Positions 1 to 5,641 of a stretch of 5,745 nt of DNA are shown one piece after another (the stretch's first letter is position 1; the number at the start of each line of letters is the position of its first letter). The stretch comes from Susulua sp964536195 (GTDB lineage Bacteria > Omnitrophota > Gorgyraeia > Duberdicusellales > 4484-171): the NCBI GenBank assembly GCA_964536195.1, contig CAZHVO010000066.1, positions 1 to 5,745 on the forward strand, read 5' to 3'. The translations under genes were made by a program, and so were the position numbers. The notes under the pieces are model-generated. The model saw only the letters and a list, made by a program, of their open reading frames with translations, was not told where the DNA came from and made no database searches.

Positions 1-1276
1 CTACAATTGCCCCAGCTACATAGGTAAAGACAAAAATAAAGAAGAACAAATAAGCCTCTTTCATTCTCTTGTCTGAGAGGACTAAGCTCTGCAAATGGTG
101 GAATCTATCTTTATAAACAGCCCTAAAAGGCATCATCCAACGTCTAATCTCCATAAAGAACGACTTAAAGACAATACCTACTCTCATCAACTTTATTCCA
201 CCGGTTGTAGAACAGATACCTCCCCCGATCATCATGGCAAAGATGACCGCCAGTAATCCTAAGGTTGGAAAATGGTTTAACTCTCCGCTGGCTAAGTTAG
301 TAAATCCACAACCGCTATGAGCAGAGATTAATTGATAAAAACCTTTACGAAATATAGCTGGGCCGATTCTTAAAAGAGAAAAATAGAGAATAAGACTAAG
401 GGAGCAAATTGTAAAAAAGAAGGTTCTTATCTCAAAGTTCTTGAAGATCTCTTTTTTGCTCTTATTCCATAACCAGAAGTGAAGATTAAAATTTATCGCG
501 CCGAGAATCATAAAAACAATAGTAGCTATCTCTAGAGAAAAAGAGTGGTAATAAGCGATATTTTGAGCTTGAGGAGTAAAGCCGCCAGTATCAAAAGAGG
601 CAAAAAAGAGCCAAATAGCATGAAAGAATGACCTTTGGCCAGATAATCCTTGGCTGTAGAGAATAGTAGAAAAAGTAATTACTCCTAAGATCAAATATAC
701 AAAGCTGACCTTCCAAATAAATCTTGCAGTAGCAACTACATTGGGCAGAATTTTCTCCTGGCGTGCTTCGCCAATATAAAAACCTAGAGCAACTGAGCGA
801 GCTCTAGTTAAAATAGACAAACTAGCTAAGATAATCCCCTGGCCGCCGATAAACATAGTTAAATGCCGCCACATATTATGGGAAATGGAGAGATGATCTA
901 AGTCCTGAATGAGAATTAATCCGGTAGTTGAGAATCCACTCATTGATTCAAACCAAGCATCAATGAAAGATGAAAAGTGTGCAGACAAATATAATGGTAT
1001 TGCTCCCAAAAGTGAGAACACAAGCCAACCTAAACTAACTGTAAAGAAAGCATGTATCCAACCGGCTTCCTTTTTCATCGGGAAAATAAGGGTAAGAAGC
1101 ATTCCTAAGCCAGCGCTGAAGGTAAAGCCAATAAGAAAATCAAGAAGTGGAGAATATTCACCCTTTACTAAGGCTACTGTGATTGGAATGACCATAAAGA
1201 GGCTTAAACCTAAGATAAGCCTCCCTAAAATGTTTAGGATTGTGGAAAAATCTCTTCTATCTGGGGAAATAATCAT
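1..1276 (-). CDS. trkH: TrkH-family potassium uptake channel subunit, C-terminus cut by window edge
   Basis: Membrane subunit of a Trk/Ktr K+ uptake system. It forms the pore that RCK proteins gate from the cytoplasm, and the two genes upstream encode such proteins. The reading frame is open from ATG at 1276 to the window edge: 425 codons, no frameshift. TrkH proteins run to roughly 480 residues, so probably one or two C-terminal helices lie outside. The protein is very hydrophobic and shows the four pore-loop repeats in order: FESMSGFSTTG (residues 109-119), FFASFDTGGF (224-233), ISAHSGCGF (317-325) and IGGGICSTTGGIK (350-362). Each carries the filter glycine. The family stretch WRHLTMFIGGQG is at 136-147. 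A stop lies in frame upstream and no ATG, GTG or TTG lies between it and 1276, so the start is well defined. The ribosome binding site is poor: GAGGG is about 15 nt away. Family assignment is firm; choosing trkH over ktrB is convention. Confidence 0.94.
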   Translation of the reverse strand, partial: MIISPDRRDFSTILNILGRLILGLSLFMVIPITVALVKGEYSPLLDFLIGFTFSAGLGMLLTLIFPMKKEAGWIHAFFTVSLGWLVFSLLGAIPLYLSAHFSSFIDAWFESMSGFSTTGLILIQDLDHLSISHNMWRHLTMFIGGQGIILASLSILTRARSVALGFYIGEARQEKILPNVVATARFIWKVSFVYLILGVITFSTILYSQGLSGQRSFFHAIWLFFASFDTGGFTPQAQNIAYYHSFSLEIATIVFMILGAINFNLHFWLWNKSKKEIFKNFEIRTFFFTICSLSLILYFSLLRIGPAIFRKGFYQLISAHSGCGFTNLASGELNHFPTLGLLAVIFAMMIGGGICSTTGGIKLMRVGIVFKSFFMEIRRWMMPFRAVYKDRFHHLQSLVLSDKRMKEAYLFFFIFVFTYVAGAIV

Positions 1277-1332
1277 AACTTTTGAGGTAAACCCTCTTAG
1301 AAAATTCTTTCTAACAAGGCAACTTTATTCTC

Positions 1333-1419
1333 TTAAAATATTAAAGAAAGACAATACCCTAGACCAACAATAAAAAAACAAAAAAGAATTTCAATTATGA
1401 TTCCTGTTACTACCCGCAT
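1333..1419 (-). CDS. possible 28-residue single-helix membrane peptide between trkA and trkH
   Basis: ATG at 1419 opens a 28-codon frame ending in TAA at 1333-1335. Residues 6-28 are almost entirely hydrophobic (GIIIEILFCFFIVGLGYCL...), preceded by an Arg at position 2, which would make one short transmembrane helix. It begins 19 nt after the trkA stop and ends 56 nt before the trkH ATG, filling an otherwise unexplained 162-nt gap in a tight gene cluster. It is in a different frame from trkH, and trkH already begins with its own first helix, so this is not a broken-off TrkH N-terminus. Against it: there is no clear Shine-Dalgarno sequence, and a T-rich stretch easily yields hydrophobic codons by chance. 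I do not recognise a family. Small helper peptides exist in other K+ systems (KdpF), but that comparison is only an analogy. Confidence 0.25.
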   Translation of the reverse strand: MRVVTGIIIEILFCFFIVGLGYCLSLIF

Positions 1420-1438
1420 CTTGACTTTATCTATCTAA

Positions 1439-2104
1439 TTAAATCTTGCCGATAAGTGCTTTAATTAATTCTTTTTCTACATCAATTAAAGCAGCAGCAA
1501 TTACCTCATCGCCAGGCAATATTACTGTTGAGCCATAGGGAATAATTATGTCTGGACCTCTTAGAATAGAAACCAAAACGGAATTGTGTGGCAGGCTAAT
1601 ATCTTTTAAGGCTTTATTGGCAACTGGTGAAGTCTGGGGAATATCGACTCTTACAATTGATAGCCTCCCCTTCTTAATACTTAAAAGACTCATTACGTCA
1701 GTAAAAGAAGCCTCTTCCTCTACAACCCGAGCAATTATAGATGTAGAATCTACTGGGTTGTCCACTTCCATATATTTATAAAGAGGTATATGTTTAGGAT
1801 CATTAACCCTGGCCACAGTTCTTTTTACTCCAAATAGCTCCTTTGCCAAATAGCAAACAATTGTGTTGTCCTCATCGTTAGAGGTAGCGCTTACACAAAC
1901 ATCAGCCTTTTCTATCTTTGCTTGTTGCAGAATATCCGGGTAGGTAGCATCTCCTCTGATGATTAGAATATCTTGTAGTTCTCCAGCTAACTTATTGCAG
2001 AGAGTCTCGCTCTTATCAATAAGGCAAACCTGGTGTTTATCTTCTTTTAGCTTCTTACCTAAAATTAAGCCTAATCTACCTGCTCCGGCTATGACAATAT
2101 ACAT
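1439..2104 (-). CDS. trkA: TrkA-type K+ uptake regulator with RCK_N and RCK_C domains
   Basis: Cytoplasmic peripheral protein that binds nucleotide and gates the TrkH pore. The 221 residues hold one RCK unit, the size of KtrA or the single-RCK TrkA proteins, about half of E. coli TrkA. The Rossmann N-domain covers about residues 1-120. It has the dinucleotide motif GAGRLG at 7-12, an acidic residue at the end of the second strand (D30 in CLIDKS), GDAT at 51-54 and the ARVNDP segment at 98-103. The RCK_C (TrkA_C) domain covers about 145-215 and ends with the LPGDEVIAAA signature (196-205). The start has a good ribosome binding site, GAGGTG at 2118-2113, 8 nt from the ATG. It overlaps the preceding RCK gene by 16 bp, which points to translational coupling and a shared complex. 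trkH follows downstream. Whether it binds NAD(H), ATP/ADP or a cyclic dinucleotide cannot be read from the sequence. Confidence 0.92.
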   Translation of the reverse strand: MYIVIAGAGRLGLILGKKLKEDKHQVCLIDKSETLCNKLAGELQDILIIRGDATYPDILQQAKIEKADVCVSATSNDEDNTIVCYLAKELFGVKRTVARVNDPKHIPLYKYMEVDNPVDSTSIIARVVEEEASFTDVMSLLSIKKGRLSIVRVDIPQTSPVANKALKDISLPHNSVLVSILRGPDIIIPYGSTVILPGDEVIAAALIDVEKELIKALIGKI

Positions 2105-2487
2105 TTCTTTAACACCTCGGCAATTAAATAAGTACGATTAACAATAGTTAAGCCTTCTTCCTTGAATACCTTCTCCTTCATGGCATCGTCTACCTGCAAA
2201 ATTACCTTCTTGACCCCGTATTTTCTCTTTACAACCTTGCCGACAACTAAGTTAATATTATCATTGCCAGTAAGTAGATATACTGCATCAGCACCTTTTG
2301 CTTCGGCTTTCTCAAAAGTGGTTATATCCAAAGCATCAGCCCAAATCTTCTTTCCGTTAAAATCATCACCCAAAGAATCTAACTTCTTTAGGCTCTTATC
2401 CACTACTACGACATTCTCCTCCTTAGATAGCTCAAGGGCTAAGTTTTTTCCGGTCTTGCCGCAGCCAATGATAATTATATATTTCAT
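2089..2487 (-). CDS. RCK_N (TrkA-N) only NAD-binding protein, partner of TrkA
   Basis: A 132-residue Rossmann protein consisting of the TrkA N-domain alone. Visible marks are the hydrophobic first strand and GCGKTG at residues 8-13 (GxGxxG), the acidic end of the second strand (D30 in VVVVDKS), ADAL at 50-53 where relatives have GDAT, LLTGNDNIN at 71-79 and LQVDD at 97-101. There is no RCK_C domain: the frame stops soon after the helix at 119-129, with no sign of a frameshift into the next gene, which has its own start and ribosome binding site. It probably pairs with the overlapping full-length TrkA to make a mixed gating assembly, as proposed for CeoB/CeoC-type pairs in other bacteria. The ATG at 2487 is preceded by AGGTAAGAG at 2496-2488, a usable ribosome binding site. 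A solitary regulatory role unrelated to K+ is less likely given the neighbours. Confidence 0.88.
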   Translation of the reverse strand: MKYIIIIGCGKTGKNLALELSKEENVVVVDKSLKKLDSLGDDFNGKKIWADALDITTFEKAEAKGADAVYLLTGNDNINLVVGKVVKRKYGVKKVILQVDDAMKEKVFKEEGLTIVNRTYLIAEVLKKCILS

Positions 2488-2543
2488 CTCTTACCTACAA
2501 TAGTTTTTTATGCTTTTGTTACCTTTTTTCCTATTTCGTAACT

Positions 2544-2630
2544 TTGTTATCCGGCAATAACAATGACGGATCCAATCTACCGGTTTAGGATTCGCCTAAA
2601 CCGACTCCGCCTTCGGCGGAGATTGTATAC
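2544..2630 (-). repeat. structured repeat, copy A (rplT 3' end and rplT-RCK gap)
   Basis: Second of two copies of a palindrome-rich element. Read on the minus strand from 2630 it opens with GTATACAATC and the 7-bp hairpin CTCCGCCGAAGGCGGAG (2621-2605). A 9-bp hairpin CGGTTTAGG/CCTAAACCG follows (2603-2581), then a third hairpin, ATCCGTCA, loop TTGTTAT, TGCCGGAT (2571-2549), with one mismatch and flanking TTG/CAA pairing. The opening GTATACAATC can close against GATTGGATCC (2578-2569) over 8 of 10 positions, giving a branched fold. It overlaps rplT, whose stop codon lies inside the second hairpin. No T-run follows any stem on either strand, so it is not a standard intrinsic terminator. The outer limits are approximate. 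Confidence 0.8.
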
Positions 2631-2979
2631 CTTTTTTATCTTTGACTGTTTCTACAATTTTCGCAAATACTTCTGGATGCTCAGCAGCGATCTTTGCCAA
2701 CATATCCCGGGAAAGAATAATCTTGTTCTTAATTAAAGCATTTATGAATCTACTATAAGAAAGATCCATCCCCTCTAGAGCTGCATTAATACGAGTAATC
2801 CAAAGGGAACGAAATTCTCGTTTCTTCATTCGTCTATGCCGATAGGCAAAAGCATAAGCCCTTCTTAAGGTCTCAATGGCCCGACGGTATACCTTAGAAC
2901 GCTGTCCCCAATACCCCTTAGCTGATTTCAAAACTTTTTTCTTCCTCTTACGGGAAGCTACAGAACTCTTTACCTTCAT
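2596..2979 (-). CDS. rplT: 50S ribosomal protein L20, C-terminus extended by a repeat element
   Basis: L20 binds 23S rRNA early in 50S assembly. The family is recognised by the basic N-terminal tail and the segments KKVLKSAKGYWGQRSKVYRRA (14-34), YAFAYRHRRMKKREFRSLWITRINAA (42-67) and LSYSRFINALIKNKI (73-87). The protein has 127 residues, against about 117-120 for most L20 proteins. The normal body ends near VETVKDKK (109-116). Residues 117-127 (GIQSPPKAESV) are encoded by the head of repeat copy A, which also supplies the TAG stop at 2598-2596. The extra tail is therefore probably an accident of insertion and not part of the fold. The ATG at 2979 has GGAG at 2990-2987, 7 nt away. The gap to rpmI is 154 nt, long for this gene pair, because repeat copy B lies there. 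In E. coli and Bacillus L20 represses this operon by binding mRNA; I see no obvious L20 mimic site here. Confidence 0.97.
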   Translation of the reverse strand: MKVKSSVASRKRKKKVLKSAKGYWGQRSKVYRRAIETLRRAYAFAYRHRRMKKREFRSLWITRINAALEGMDLSYSRFINALIKNKIILSRDMLAKIAAEHPEVFAKIVETVKDKKGIQSPPKAESV

Positions 2980-3024
2980 CTCTTATCTCCTATAGTTCGT
3001 CTACTCCATTATCTTTTCTTAGCT

Positions 3025-3108
3025 TTAAATTTTATTGTCCATCAATAACACTGATGGATACAATGAGGCTCTTCGAGCCACTCCGCCTTCGGCGGAGATT
3101 GTATACAT
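3025..3108 (-). other. short frame with strong RBS, read through repeat copy B
   Basis: GGAGGT at 3119-3114 stands 5 nt before an ATG at 3108, an ideal initiation signal just after the rpmI stop. The frame runs 27 codons through the repeat (MYTISAEGGVARRASL... ending MDNKI) and stops at TAA 3027-3025, 45 nt before rplT. The encoded peptide is dictated by hairpin sequence and resembles no family I know. The likeliest reading is that this is the former or a duplicated rplT start region separated from rplT by the repeat, and not a selected gene. It may still be translated. Confidence 0.3.
3034..3106 (-). repeat. structured repeat, copy B (rpmI-rplT gap)
   Basis: First copy in transcription order. 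Read on the minus strand from 3106 it opens with 27 bases identical to copy A, including hairpin CTCCGCCGAAGGCGGAG (3097-3081). The second hairpin is GGCTC-GAA-GAGCC (3079-3067), unlike copy A in sequence but also a perfect stem. The third is ATTGTATCCATCA, loop GTGTTAT, TGATGGACAAT (3064-3034), 11 pairs with a 2-nt bulge. GTATACAAT at the head can pair with ATTGTATCC (3064-3056) with one mismatch, closing a branched fold. The loop TGTTATTG is shared with copy A. It lies fully between rpmI and rplT and lengthens that gap. No U-tract follows the stems. Confidence 0.8.
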
Positions 3109-3133
3109 CTTTTACCTCCAACAATATCCTTCT

Positions 3134-3334
3134 CTAAAAAGAATAGGGCAAGGCTTTCTTCAATGCCCTCTTATCGCCTGGTGATACTTTAGTCTTACGC
3201 CTTAATTTTCTCTTTCTCTTCTTAGACTTAGAGCTTAACAGATGGCGTCGGCCAGCCTTAGATCTTAAGACTTTCTTTTTCTTGGTAACCTTTACTCTTT
3301 TAGCTACTGATTTCCTTGTTTTCAACTTAGGCAT
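3134..3334 (-). CDS. rpmI: 50S ribosomal protein L35
   Basis: Small, very basic 66-residue subunit protein of the 50S particle. The family pattern is plain from end to end: MPKLKTRKSVAKR at the start, KAGRRHLLSSKSKKRKRKLR at 26-45, then VSPGDKRALKKALPY at 50-64. The length is typical (64-66). The ATG at 3334 is preceded by AAAGGAG (3347-3341), 6 nt away, so the start is secure. It follows infC by 58 nt and precedes rplT in the usual infC-rpmI-rplT order. The separation from rplT (154 nt) is unusual because a structured repeat lies between them; the two are often translationally coupled in other bacteria, and that coupling is probably lost here. Confidence 0.97.
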   Translation of the reverse strand: MPKLKTRKSVAKRVKVTKKKKVLRSKAGRRHLLSSKSKKRKRKLRRKTKVSPGDKRALKKALPYSF

Positions 3335-3392
3335 TTCCTACTCCTTTGTCCCTCTTCTTATTATATGAGAAATTAAAAGATATAAAAGTTGT

Positions 3393-3896
3393 TTATTTCG
3401 GACTCAAAATCAAAACCATTGTCTTACCCAACATATGGGGTTCCCGGTCTATTCTTCCTATTTTCTCGATATCCTTAAGAAGTTTATCAATTACTCTATT
3501 TCCAATCTCTTTATGGGTAATTTCTCTACCCCTAAACCACATTCTCACTCTGACCTTATGTTTTTTCTCTAGGAATTCCTTTATGTGTTTAAGCTTAACT
3601 TCATAATCATGAATGCCTATGCGAGGCCTAATCCTTACCTCTTTAAGTTGAACTTGTTTCTGATGTTTTCTTACTTCCTTCTCTCTCTTCTCCTGTTCAT
3701 ACTTGTATTTAGAAAAATCGATTATCCGGCAAACCGGGGGCTCTGCTTGAGGAGCGACCTCTACTAAGTCTAGATCAAATTCATCGGCCTTTTTAAAGGC
3801 CATCTCGCGAGGGAAAACACCTAATTGTTCCCCTTCAGGACCAACGACCCGTAATGTTTTTGCGAAAATCCTATCATTTACCCTCACGTACTTCAC
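3393..3896 (-). CDS. infC: translation initiation factor IF-3, GTG start
   Basis: IF3 binds the 30S subunit, keeps it apart from the 50S and checks the start-codon/initiator tRNA pairing. The 167 residues contain the N-domain (VNDRIFAKTLRVV...GEQLGV at 6-26, DLDLVEVAPQAEPPVCRIIDFSKYKYEQ at 41-68), a basic linker (about 69-84) and the C-domain with KEVRIRPRIGIHDYEVKLKHIKEFL at 85-109 and the signature FRGREITHKEIG at 121-132. I place the start at GTG 3896, because a stop codon directly precedes it in frame and AAGGAGG (3913-3907) sits 10 nt upstream. A second GTG three codons later is possible but worse spaced. The GTG shares bases with the thrS TGA (GTGA, 4-bp overlap), so translation is probably coupled to thrS. 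Many infC genes use rare start codons as part of self-control; GTG is milder than the E. coli AUU. Confidence 0.97.
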   Translation of the reverse strand: MKYVRVNDRIFAKTLRVVGPEGEQLGVFPREMAFKKADEFDLDLVEVAPQAEPPVCRIIDFSKYKYEQEKREKEVRKHQKQVQLKEVRIRPRIGIHDYEVKLKHIKEFLEKKHKVRVRMWFRGREITHKEIGNRVIDKLLKDIEKIGRIDREPHMLGKTMVLILSPK

Positions 3897-5605
3897 TTAT
3901 TGTCATCCTCCTTTTTTAAAATACTCACTAATTCTTCTACCCCCATGCTACCCAAATTATTCATACCTCTCCCACGCAAAGAAATCTTCTCTTTTTCCAT
4001 CTCTTTTTTCCCAACAATTACCATGTAAGGAATTTTCAAGAGTTCTTTCTCGCGAATCTTTCTCTGCAAAGTCTCATCGCGTAAATCTATTTCTACCCGA
4101 AATCCTTCTCTTTCTAAATCTCCTTTTATCTTAGAAGCATAATCTCCTGCATCAGCAGTTACATTTAAGACACTTACTTGAACCGGAGCAAGCCAAAGAG
4201 GAAATTTCCCAGCATAGTGTTCAATCAGAGTAGCAATAAAGCGCTCAAAGCTTCCCAAGATTACCCGATGAATCATAATTGCCCGCTCATTCGCTCCCGA
4301 AGAGGCCCGATAAGTTATGTCGAAGCGCTTAGGAATATTATAATCCAGCTGCACAGTAGCACACTGCCATTCTCGACCAATAGCATCTCGCAATTTAATG
4401 TCAATTTTTGGACCGTAAAATGCGCCATCTCCGGCGTTTATCCGATATTTAAACCCTTTTTTCTCCAAGACTTCTTTCAGGATACTCTCGGAATTATCCC
4501 AGTCTTCTACCTCACCAATAAACTTATCAGGTCTGGTGCTTAGCTCGGCAGTAAAGTCAGTGAAACCAAACTTATCCATAGCTATTTTTACAAACTCTAA
4601 AACCCCTTCTATTTCGCCACCGAGGTCTTCTTTTTTGCAGAAGATATGAGCGTCATCTTGAGTAAAACCTCTTACTCTTAACAACCCATGTAATACTCCG
4701 CTCTTCTCGTAACGGTAAACTGTCCCTAACTCAAACAACCGCAAGGGCAAATCGCGCCAACTACGCAATCGGGACTTATAGATAAGAATATGCCCGGGAC
4801 AATTCATCGGTTTTAGAACAAATTCCTGATTATCCTTTTGGGCTAAATACATATAGTCTTGATAATACTCTAGGTGCCCACTCTTCTCCCATAACTTCTT
4901 ATCCATAATATGGGGGGTTTCGACTCTTTTGTACCCTCTCTTTAAGTGTTCTCCTATCTCCCAATCTTCAATTATTCTCTTTAAGACTGCTCCTTTGGGC
5001 AGATAAAAAACTAAACCGGCACCAGCTTGGTTATGATAAATATCAAAAAGCTCTAACTCTTTACCTAATTTGCGATGATCTCTTTTTTTTGCTTCTTCTA
5101 AATTCTTAAGATGTTTGTTTAGCTCATCCTTAGTAGAAAAAGCAGTTCCGTAAATACGCAGGAGCTGAGGATTGCCTTCCTGGCCCTTCCAATAAGCACC
5201 GGACACTGAGAGTAGTTTAAAATATTTTACCTTACCAGTTGTCTCAAGGTGAGGTCCTTTACATAGGTCTGTAAACTCCCCGTGTTTATAAATTGAGACT
5301 TTATCGGTACCTAATTCTTTTATTAGCTCTACCTTATACTTTTCACCTTGTTTTTCGAAGAAATCTATTGCTTTCTTAGCATCTTGCTCTTGACAGTCAA
5401 AGCCAAGGTTTGCTCTTACCTCTTCTCTCATTAGCTTTTCAATTTTAGGTAAATCTTCTTCACTTAGGCCTCCGGGAATGTCAAAGTCATAGTAAAAGCC
5501 ATTCTCAATTGCTGGACCAATACCCAACTTAACCTTAGGATAGAGCTTTTTTACCGCGCTAGCTAAGATATGCGAACAAGAGTGTCTTAAAGCCTTTAAA
5601 TCCAT
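3893..5605 (-). CDS. thrS: threonyl-tRNA synthetase lacking the N-terminal TGS domain
   Basis: Charges tRNA-Thr with threonine using ATP in the cytoplasm and edits mischarged Ser-tRNA-Thr. The protein has 570 residues, against 642 in E. coli. It begins directly at the editing domain (about 1-180), whose zinc-like pocket is seen as HSCSH (H8, H12) and CKGPH (C115, H119). The class II catalytic core (about 185-465) has the Zn ligands C269 (MNCPGH), H320 (DDAHIF) and H446 (MIHRVILGS), motif 2 around RYEKSGVLHGLLRVRGF (298-314) and motif 3 with R455 (GSFERF). The anticodon-binding domain fills about 470-565, with KIREKELLKIPYMVIVGKKE at 516-535. The roughly 60-residue TGS domain is absent and cannot lie upstream: a TAA stands in frame 6 codons before the ATG, and a tRNA gene begins 36 nt upstream. 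The ribosome binding site is weak (AGAAGAAAAG next to the ATG). No T-box leader fits in the short gap. Confidence 0.97.
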   Translation of the reverse strand: MDLKALRHSCSHILASAVKKLYPKVKLGIGPAIENGFYYDFDIPGGLSEEDLPKIEKLMREEVRANLGFDCQEQDAKKAIDFFEKQGEKYKVELIKELGTDKVSIYKHGEFTDLCKGPHLETTGKVKYFKLLSVSGAYWKGQEGNPQLLRIYGTAFSTKDELNKHLKNLEEAKKRDHRKLGKELELFDIYHNQAGAGLVFYLPKGAVLKRIIEDWEIGEHLKRGYKRVETPHIMDKKLWEKSGHLEYYQDYMYLAQKDNQEFVLKPMNCPGHILIYKSRLRSWRDLPLRLFELGTVYRYEKSGVLHGLLRVRGFTQDDAHIFCKKEDLGGEIEGVLEFVKIAMDKFGFTDFTAELSTRPDKFIGEVEDWDNSESILKEVLEKKGFKYRINAGDGAFYGPKIDIKLRDAIGREWQCATVQLDYNIPKRFDITYRASSGANERAIMIHRVILGSFERFIATLIEHYAGKFPLWLAPVQVSVLNVTADAGDYASKIKGDLEREGFRVEIDLRDETLQRKIREKELLKIPYMVIVGKKEMEKEKISLRGRGMNNLGSMGVEELVSILKKEDDNK

Positions 5606-5641
5606 CTTTTCTTCTATTGTTTAGCTTTTCAGCCTTATTTT

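Noticed and set aside
909..1373. 154-codon open frame on the plus strand
   Set aside because: It lies opposite trkH, whose minus-strand frame shows clear family motifs throughout. The plus-strand product has no recognisable features.
1277..1438. TrkH N-terminus broken by a frameshift
   Set aside because: TrkH from ATG 1276 already includes the conserved first helix, and the upstream hydrophobic frame ends in its own stop in a different phase with 56 nt between.
2488..2543. Promoter for the Trk genes in the rplT-RCK gap
   Set aside because: AT-rich sequence with a loose GTTAC/GTAAC inverted repeat, but no -35/-10 pair with acceptable spacing could be found by eye.
2549..2621. GC-rich hairpins after rplT as an intrinsic terminator
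   Set aside because: The stems are strong but no run of T follows any of them on the minus strand. The first stem lies inside the rplT coding region and the same stem occurs in mid-operon before rplT.
2544..3106. CRISPR array or tandem repeat
   Set aside because: Only two copies about 475 bp apart with a gene between them and diverged inner parts; no regular spacers and no cas genes.
5606..5641. T-box or other threonine-responsive leader ahead of thrS
   Set aside because: Only 36 nt separate the tRNA from the thrS ATG, far too short. The single small GCT-GAAA-AGC stem there is trivial.
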